Shown here one piece after another: positions 5,997 through 10,704 of a DNA stretch of 10,704 nt. The position numbers and the translations under genes were made by a program. Each line of letters opens with the position of its first letter. The stretch's first letter is position 1. This stretch comes from Oscillospiraceae bacterium. GTDB lineage: Bacteria > Bacillota_A > Clostridia > Oscillospirales > CAG-272. The notes under the pieces are model-generated. The model saw only the letters and a program-made list of their open reading frames with translations, made no database searches and had not been told where the DNA came from. Location: contig SVSO01000087.1 of the NCBI GenBank assembly GCA_015064195.1, positions 1 through 10,704 on the forward strand. Direction: 5' to 3'.

Positions 5997-6689
5997 ATGT
6001 ATTTTTTCGGTATTGACGCCACATACCTCTTTCTCGTCCTGCCCGCAGTTCTGCTGGCATTCTGGGCGCAGATCAACGTGAAGACCACGTTTTCCAAATA
6101 TTCCCGCATTCCCACCGCACGCGGCATGACGGGCAGTCAGGCGGCACGGGCAATCCTTGATGCCAACGGCCTGTACCATGTCCGCATCGCCACAGTGTCC
6201 GGCGACCTCACTGACCACTTCAATCCCAGCGACAATACAGTCTACCTGTCGGATACGGTGCATTCCGTACCATCGGCGGCAGCGGTGGGCGTTGCGGCGC
6301 ATGAGGCGGGCCATGCGGTGCAGCACGCGGTGGGCTACGGCCCGATGAAGCTCCGCGCGGCCATCATCCCCATTACCAACATCGGCTCGAATCTGGCCAT
6401 GCCGCTGATCCTTCTCGGCATTGTGCTGTCCTTTCCCACCCTCGCCCTCATCGGCGTGGCGGCGTTCGGACTGTCCACCCTCTTTCAGCTGGTGACGCTG
6501 CCGGTGGAATTCAACGCAAGCTCCCGAGCACTTTCCGCACTCCGGGCCTATCTGGAGCCGTCGGAACAGAAAAGCGCGAAGAAGGTGCTGACAGCGGCCG
6601 CGCTCACCTATGTGGCGGCACTGGCGGTATCGCTGGCCAACCTTCTGCGGCTGCTCCTGCTGGTGCGCGGAAACAACAGACGAAGATAA
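5997..6689 (+). CDS. yugP: YugP-family zinc membrane metallopeptidase
   Basis: A 230-residue integral membrane protein matching the YugP family (Zn_peptidase_2). Residues 8-24 form the first membrane helix, followed by FWAQINVKTTFSKYSRIP, a stretch typical of the family. GMTGSQAARAILDANGLY (43-60) is the conserved cytosolic helix. The zinc motif HEAGH is at 102-106, directly before VQHA. LPVEFNASSRAL (168-179) probably supplies the third ligand, Glu171. Further hydrophobic helices lie near 122-145, 148-168 and 197-222, and the protein ends in a basic RGNNRRR tail. The start is supported by AAAGGTG (5983-5989), seven bases from the ATG. The physiological substrate of the family is not established. 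It is absent from this cluster in B. subtilis but lies two bases before rsmB here, so it is probably co-expressed with the translation genes. Confidence 0.92.
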   Translation: MYFFGIDATYLFLVLPAVLLAFWAQINVKTTFSKYSRIPTARGMTGSQAARAILDANGLYHVRIATVSGDLTDHFNPSDNTVYLSDTVHSVPSAAAVGVAAHEAGHAVQHAVGYGPMKLRAAIIPITNIGSNLAMPLILLGIVLSFPTLALIGVAAFGLSTLFQLVTLPVEFNASSRALSALRAYLEPSEQKSAKKVLTAAALTYVAALAVSLANLLRLLLLVRGNNRRR

Positions 6690-6691
6690 GC

Positions 6692-8029
6692 ATGGATACA
6701 AGAAAAATCGACGCCCGCACGGCGGCATATCAGTCGCTTATTGCCTGCGAGCGTGACAAAAAATACAGCAATCTCGAGATCGATGCGGTCATCCGCCGAC
6801 ATCGGCTGGAGGGCGCGGAGAAGGGATTATACACCACCCTCACCTACGGCGTCATCGAGATGCGGATCACCCTCGATTATCTCATCAGCCGTCTTTCATC
6901 AAAGCCGGTGGAGCAGATCGATCCGGAAGCGCGAACTCTTCTGCGCATGGGACTCTATCAGCTCATCCGCCTCACCCGCATTCCCGAACGGGCGGCGGTC
7001 AGTGAGACGGTGAATTTAGCGAAAAAATTTGCCCCTCGCGCCGCATCCTTCATCAATGCGGTGCTGAGAAGCTTTCTGCGGCAGATGGACCGGGATAATC
7101 TCCCCCATCCGGACAAAAACGACCGGATCCGCTACCTCTCCGTGCGCTATTCCGTGGGCGAGGATGCGGCGGCCATCCTTGACGCGGCGTATCCCGATGC
7201 AGAGGAGATTCTGGCGGCATTCTCCCATCAGCCGCCGGTTACACTGCGGGTCAACACACTGAAGATCTCCCGCGAGGAACTGCTTGCACGTCTGACGGCG
7301 GACGGCATCGCGGCGGAGGCCTGCCGGTATTCGCCCTTCGGCGTAAAGCTGGAAAACGCTACGATTTCTTCGGAAATTTCGGAACTTATTTCGGCGGGAT
7401 TCGTCTATATACAGGACGAGGCATCTCAGCTGGCGGTGAGATTTGCCGCCCCGGAGCCGGGCATGACGGTCATCGACACCTGTGCCTGTCCCGGCGGAAA
7501 GAGCTTTTCGGCGGCGATTCTCATGGAAAACCGCGGCATTGTCAAAAGCTTTGATCTTCACAAAAACAAGCTGTCGCTCATTCAAAAGGGCGCGGAAAAG
7601 ATGGGTATCTCCATCATCGAAACCGCTGAAAAAAACGGCTCTGTGCCTGACGAAACGCTGACGGAATCCGCCGACCTTGTGCTGTGCGATGTGCCATGCT
7701 CGGGACTTGGCGTGATCGCGAAAAAGCCGGAGATCCGCTACAAATCCGCATCGGAGATCCTGCGCCTGCCGGAGATCCAGTACGCGATCCTCAAAAATGC
7801 GGCGGATTATGTGAAGCCCGGCGGTGCGCTGTGCTATTCCACCTGCACGCTGAATCCGGCGGAAAATGAAGCGGTGGTGAGGCGATTTCTTGCTGGAACG
7901 GATGCATTTGCGCCGGAGGAATTCGGCATGGACGGCATCACATCCGACGGCGGAATGCTGACGCTGATGCCGCATATTCACAATACAGACGGATTTTTCA
8001 TTGCAAAATTCAGAAAGATAAAGAAATGA
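6692..8029 (+). CDS. rsmB: 16S rRNA (cytosine-967-C5)-methyltransferase RsmB
   Basis: A 445-residue enzyme using S-adenosylmethionine to make m5C967 in 16S rRNA. Residues 1-135 are a NusB-like RNA-binding domain (TLLRMGLYQLIRLTRIPER, AVSETVNLAKKF, FINAVLR). The Rossmann methyltransferase domain follows. SAM motif I is DTCACPGGK at 262-270. Motif IV is DVPCSG (333-338), with the product-release Cys336. Motif VI is YSTCT (382-386), with the nucleophile Cys385. The pair of cysteines and the NusB domain separate RsmB from RsmF and single-domain relatives. The ATG at 6692 is two bases after the metallopeptidase stop and has only a weak Shine-Dalgarno-like stretch (GAAGATAAG), so coupling is likely. 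The stop overlaps the rlmN start as ATGA. Two ATA Ile codons occur, far fewer than in the first three genes. Confidence 0.96.
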   Translation: MDTRKIDARTAAYQSLIACERDKKYSNLEIDAVIRRHRLEGAEKGLYTTLTYGVIEMRITLDYLISRLSSKPVEQIDPEARTLLRMGLYQLIRLTRIPERAAVSETVNLAKKFAPRAASFINAVLRSFLRQMDRDNLPHPDKNDRIRYLSVRYSVGEDAAAILDAAYPDAEEILAAFSHQPPVTLRVNTLKISREELLARLTADGIAAEACRYSPFGVKLENATISSEISELISAGFVYIQDEASQLAVRFAAPEPGMTVIDTCACPGGKSFSAAILMENRGIVKSFDLHKNKLSLIQKGAEKMGISIIETAEKNGSVPDETLTESADLVLCDVPCSGLGVIAKKPEIRYKSASEILRLPEIQYAILKNAADYVKPGGALCYSTCTLNPAENEAVVRRFLAGTDAFAPEEFGMDGITSDGGMLTLMPHIHNTDGFFIAKFRKIKK

Positions 8030-9096
8030 TGTTTGAAATCAACGGCAAGGCCGATCTTCTCAGTATGAATATTCCCGAGATCAGCGCGTTTCTTGCCGAT
8101 CTCGGTGAGCCGAAATACCGGGCAAAGCAGATCTTTGCGTGGATGCACCGGGGCGTTGGCATCGACGGCATGACCGATCTGCCGAAAAAACTGCGGGAAA
8201 CGCTCACGGAGCGGGCTGTCGTTGATCTGCCCACCGTTGAGCGGAAGCTGGTGTCCAAGCTTGACGGCACGGTGAAGTATCTGTTCGGCCTGTCGGACGG
8301 CAATGTCATCGAGAGCGTGTTCATGCGCTACAAGCATGGCAACACCATCTGCATTTCCAGCGAGGTGGGCTGTCCCATGGGATGCAGATTCTGCGCGTCC
8401 ACCATCGGCGGTCTGGTGAGACGGCTCCGGCCGGGCGAGCTGCTGGGACAGGTCATCGCCGCTCAGCGTGACATGGGCGAGCGCATCTCCGGCATCGTCA
8501 TGATGGGCATTGGCGAGCCGCTGGACAACTTCGACAATTCCCTCAAATTTTTGTCCCTTGTGGGCGATCCGGACGGCATCAACATCGGAAGCCGCCACAT
8601 TTCGCTGTCCACCTGCGGACTTGTGGATAAAATCGACGCGCTGGCTAAGGAAAATCTCCAGATCACACTCTCCATATCGCTTCACGCGGCGGACGATGCG
8701 ACCCGCTCGTCCATCATGCCGGTGAACAACAAGTGGAACATCGCGTCACTGCTTGATGCCTGCCGCCGGTATTTCGATGCGACAGGACGGCGCATCTCCT
8801 TTGAATATACCCTCATTGCGGGCAAAAACGATTCGCCCGCCTATGCAAAAGAGCTTGCCGGAACGCTCAAGCGCGGACTCTACCGCGGCTCGAAGCCCTT
8901 CCCCATCCATGTGAATCTCATTCCGGTCAACGAGGTGGAGGAGAGCGGATTCTCCCGCTCATCCGCCGACGCGGTGAAAAAATTCGCCGACACTCTCACA
9001 TCCCTCGGCATCAATGCCACGGTGCGCAGAAAGCTTGGCGGCGACATCAACGCTTCCTGCGGTCAGCTGAGACGGGCAAGCATGAAAAATGAGTAA
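8026..9096 (+). CDS. rlmN: Dual-specificity 23S rRNA/tRNA adenine-C2 methyltransferase RlmN
   Basis: A 356-residue radical SAM enzyme that methylates C2 of A2503 in 23S rRNA and of A37 in some tRNAs. The 4Fe-4S cluster motif is CPMGCRFC, with Cys116, Cys120 and Cys123. Cys109, seven residues ahead of Cys116, matches E. coli Cys118, and Cys345 in GGDINASCGQL matches the methyl-carrying Cys355, so the full catalytic set is present. GIGEPLDNFDN (161-171) is the SAM-binding GEP motif and SISLHA (216-221) lies in the barrel. The HhH-like N-terminal domain spans about 1-95. The two conserved extra cysteines favour RlmN; Cfr-type resistance enzymes share the motifs but are usually more diverged, and the rsmB-rlmN-prpC order is the chromosomal housekeeping one. 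The ATG at 8026 overlaps the rsmB stop; the next codon at 8029 is also ATG and cannot be excluded. Confidence 0.95.
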   Translation: MMFEINGKADLLSMNIPEISAFLADLGEPKYRAKQIFAWMHRGVGIDGMTDLPKKLRETLTERAVVDLPTVERKLVSKLDGTVKYLFGLSDGNVIESVFMRYKHGNTICISSEVGCPMGCRFCASTIGGLVRRLRPGELLGQVIAAQRDMGERISGIVMMGIGEPLDNFDNSLKFLSLVGDPDGINIGSRHISLSTCGLVDKIDALAKENLQITLSISLHAADDATRSSIMPVNNKWNIASLLDACRRYFDATGRRISFEYTLIAGKNDSPAYAKELAGTLKRGLYRGSKPFPIHVNLIPVNEVEESGFSRSSADAVKKFADTLTSLGINATVRRKLGGDINASCGQLRRASMKNE

Positions 9097-9104
9097 AATT
9101 TAGC

Positions 9105-9126
9105 ATTTGCAGGATGATCTGCGAAT
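9105..9126 (+). repeat. Hairpin between rlmN and prpC
   Basis: ATTTGCAG (9105-9112) pairs with CTGCGAAT (9119-9126) as an 8-bp stem with one G-U pair and the loop GATGAT. It begins nine bases after the rlmN stop. The sequence that follows (AGAATCTG) has no T-run, so it is at best a weak terminator or an RNA processing or stability element. Confidence 0.45.
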
Positions 9127-9160
9127 AGAATCTGACAGAACGAAACGGCATATCCCAAAA

Positions 9161-9167
9161 AGGGAGG
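9161..9167 (+). promoter_or_regulatory. Strong ribosome binding site ahead of prpC; decides the start
   Basis: AGGGAGG is one of the best Shine-Dalgarno matches in the window. It touches an ATG at 9168, leaving no room for initiation there, so the next in-frame ATG at 9180 (12-base gap) is more plausible. The gap is longer than ideal, so the start remains slightly uncertain. Confidence 0.6.
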
Positions 9168-9179
9168 ATGAAACAGGAA

Positions 9180-10010
9180 ATGAATTATTACGGTAACAGC
9201 GATACGGGCATGGTGCGCTCCATGAATCAGGACAGCTGGCGCATCAGACCCCTCTGCAAAAACGCCGCACTCTGCGTCGTCTGCGATGGCATGGGCGGTG
9301 CGAAAAGCGGCAATGTGGCCAGTGAATGCGCCGTGGAGGTATTCTGCGAGCGGGTGGCAAAATACACCGCGCCGAAGATCCACGACGGCACACTGCGCCT
9401 TATATCGGATGATGCCTGCATCATTCTCGATGATGCGGCACATGATGCCAACAGCGCTGTTTATAAAAAATCCCAAAGCTCCATCGATTATCAGGGCATG
9501 GGCACCACGCTCGTTGCCGCTCTCGTCTGCGATGACATGGTGTATGTGGTCAACATCGGCGACAGCCGGCTCTATCTGATCTCGGACAATACCATCACCC
9601 AGATCACCCATGACCATTCCTATGTGCAGCATCTTATCGATACCGGCTCGCTTTCCGTGGAGGATGCGCGCAATCACCCCTACCGCAACCGTATCACACG
9701 GGCGGTTGGCATCAAAAATGAGATCGAAACGGACATTTTCTCCGTGGATCTGTCATGCCTTGACATCGGTTATCTCCTGCTCTGTTCGGACGGTCTGTGC
9801 GGACAGGTGCTTCCGGAGGAGATCTATGCCATTATTTCCTCCGACCTTGATATTGACGTGGTTACAGACGTGGATCAGGAGCTGGCGGATAAGACTGTGC
9901 GCCTGATCGAAGCGGCAAACAAAGCCGGCGGCCCGGACAATATTACGGCTTTACTTATCAAATACACCCGACAGGAAGAGTGCGCGGATGGTTCCGACGA
10001 CGATGAATGA
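9180..10010 (+). CDS. prpC: PP2C-family protein serine/threonine phosphatase (PrpC/Stp)
   Basis: A 276-residue cytoplasmic metal-dependent phosphatase that reverses phosphorylation by PrkC-type kinases. PP2C motifs appear in order: SDTGMVRSMNQDS (7-19) with metal-binding Asp18; CDGMGGAKSG (35-44) with Asp36; GMGTTLVAAL (106-115); NIGDSRLYLI (125-134); HDHSYVQHLIDTG (144-156); NPYRN-type HPYRNRITRAVG (166-177); CSDGL (202-206) with Asp204; and GPDNITALLI (251-260) with Asp253. All metal ligands are intact. The start at 9180 matches the family, in which the first motif begins within about ten residues; a start at 9168 would add MKQE but abuts the ribosome binding site. A short acidic tail ends the protein. 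It is followed by prkC after 13 bases, the standard kinase-phosphatase pair. Confidence 0.96.
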   Translation: MNYYGNSDTGMVRSMNQDSWRIRPLCKNAALCVVCDGMGGAKSGNVASECAVEVFCERVAKYTAPKIHDGTLRLISDDACIILDDAAHDANSAVYKKSQSSIDYQGMGTTLVAALVCDDMVYVVNIGDSRLYLISDNTITQITHDHSYVQHLIDTGSLSVEDARNHPYRNRITRAVGIKNEIETDIFSVDLSCLDIGYLLLCSDGLCGQVLPEEIYAIISSDLDIDVVTDVDQELADKTVRLIEAANKAGGPDNITALLIKYTRQEECADGSDDDE

Positions 10011-10023
10011 GGGCCGGTGAAGA

Positions 10024-10704
10024 ATGGATACATTTGAGAAATATGTCGGTCAGGTGATCGACAAGCGATACCGCATCATTCGGGTGCTGGGTATCGGCGG
10101 TATGGCGGTGGTGTTTGAAGCCAACGATCTGCTCATGCGCCGGAATGTGGCACTCAAGATGCTCAAGGACGATATTGCCAAGGACACGCCGTCGGTCAAA
10201 CGCTTCATCAATGAATCGAAGGCCGTCGCCATGCTGTCCCATCCCAATATCGTCAACATCTACGACGTCAGCGTCAAGGACGATCTGAAATATATCGTCA
10301 TGGAGCTGATCGAGGGCATTACCTTAAAGAATTATATTCAGAAAAAAGGTGTGCTCAATTATCATGAGATCATCAGCATCACCGAGCAGATCCTGCTGGC
10401 ACTGGAGCACGCACATTCAAAGGGAATCGTCCACCGTGACATCAAGCCTCAGAACATCATGATGCTCAAAAACGGCGTCATCAAGGTGGCGGACTTCGGC
10501 ATCGCGAAGCTGCCCAATGCGGAGACGCTGACCATGACAGATAAGGCCATCGGCACGGTGTTCTACATCAGCCCCGAGCAGGCCAGCGGTAAGCAGATCG
10601 ACCGCCGAAGCGACATCTATTCGCTGGGCGTGACCATGTACGAAATGGCTACGGGCAAGCTGCCCTTTGTTGCCGACAGCCCGGTGACGGTGGCCATCAT
10701 GCAG
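10024..10704 (+). CDS. prkC: PASTA-type serine/threonine protein kinase PrkC, 3'-truncated by window edge
   Basis: The frame opens at the ATG at 10024 and runs off the window after 227 codons. It holds most of a Hanks-type kinase domain: the glycine loop LGIGGMAVV (22-30), VALK with Lys45, the helix-C Glu64 in FINESKA, catalytic loop HRDIKPQN (137-144) with Asp139, DFG (157-159), activation-loop threonines around 168-178, and SPEQ in place of APE (183-186). The RD type implies activation by phosphorylation of that loop. PrkC/Stk kinases continue with a membrane helix and extracellular PASTA repeats that bind peptidoglycan fragments; those parts lie beyond this window, so the PASTA assignment rests on gene order and kinase similarity. 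GGTGA at 10016-10020 is the likely ribosome binding site. Known roles in Bacillota include control of cell-wall growth, division and spore germination. Confidence 0.93.
   Translation, partial: MDTFEKYVGQVIDKRYRIIRVLGIGGMAVVFEANDLLMRRNVALKMLKDDIAKDTPSVKRFINESKAVAMLSHPNIVNIYDVSVKDDLKYIVMELIEGITLKNYIQKKGVLNYHEIISITEQILLALEHAHSKGIVHRDIKPQNIMMLKNGVIKVADFGIAKLPNAETLTMTDKAIGTVFYISPEQASGKQIDRRSDIYSLGVTMYEMATGKLPFVADSPVTVAIMQ

Noticed and set aside
7016..7981. Long minus-strand frame opposite rsmB (and a similar one at 5817-6728 across the end of fmt and the metallopeptidase gene)
   Set aside because: Both are shadows of well-supported + strand genes and show no domain or family signature.
9107..9131. 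Promoter for prpC with TTGCAG as -35 and TAGAAT as -10
   Set aside because: The spacer is only 13 bases, too short for a vegetative promoter, and the -35 lies in the hairpin stem.

Overview
All twelve protein-coding genes lie on the + strand and are packed almost end to end. They make a housekeeping block that matches, gene for gene, the Bacillota cluster known from Bacillus subtilis as yloC-remA-gmk-rpoZ-(coaBC)-priA-def-fmt-rsmB-rlmN-prpC-prkC. The fairly high GC by eye, the presence of RemA, and a YugP-type membrane metallopeptidase between fmt and rsmB suggest a Clostridia member, possibly of the Ruminococcaceae/Oscillospiraceae. The taxonomic guess is inference only.

Layout. 1-831: a yicC-family endoribonuclease missing its N-terminus. 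851-1123: remA. 1128-1739: gmk. 1800-2093: rpoZ. 2086-4326: priA, overlapping rpoZ by 8 bases; coaBC, which sits here in B. subtilis, is absent. 4327-4545: the longest noncoding stretch (219 bases), with a GC-rich hairpin, a 13-base palindrome inside a short direct repeat, and a repeated AGCTTTTT element that can form a second hairpin. 4546-5016: def. 5025-5981: fmt. 5997-6689: the YugP-like peptidase. 6692-8029: rsmB. 8026-9096: rlmN. 9097-9179: a short gap with one hairpin. 9180-10010: prpC. 10024-10704: the kinase-domain half of prkC, cut off by the window end. No gene-free stretch exceeds 300 bases. I saw no rRNA, complete tRNA, CRISPR array, insertion sequence or phage gene.

How the genes fit together. 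Gmk makes GDP for nucleotide supply and omega stabilises RNA polymerase. PriA restarts stalled replication forks. Fmt formylates initiator Met-tRNA and Def later removes the formyl group. RsmB and RlmN methylate 16S and 23S rRNA. PrpC and PrkC are an opposed Ser/Thr phosphatase and kinase pair that sense the cell wall in Bacillota. Overlapping or near-touching reading frames from def to rlmN and from prpC to prkC suggest co-transcription and some translational coupling.

Most of the window is ordinary, and I did not find a convincing undescribed system. The items most worth a second look are a sharp codon-usage break between gmk and rpoZ (ATA is 25 of 54 Ile codons before it, and absent from rpoZ and priA after it), a Cys in place of the catalytic Asn of Fmt, and the structured priA-def intergenic region.
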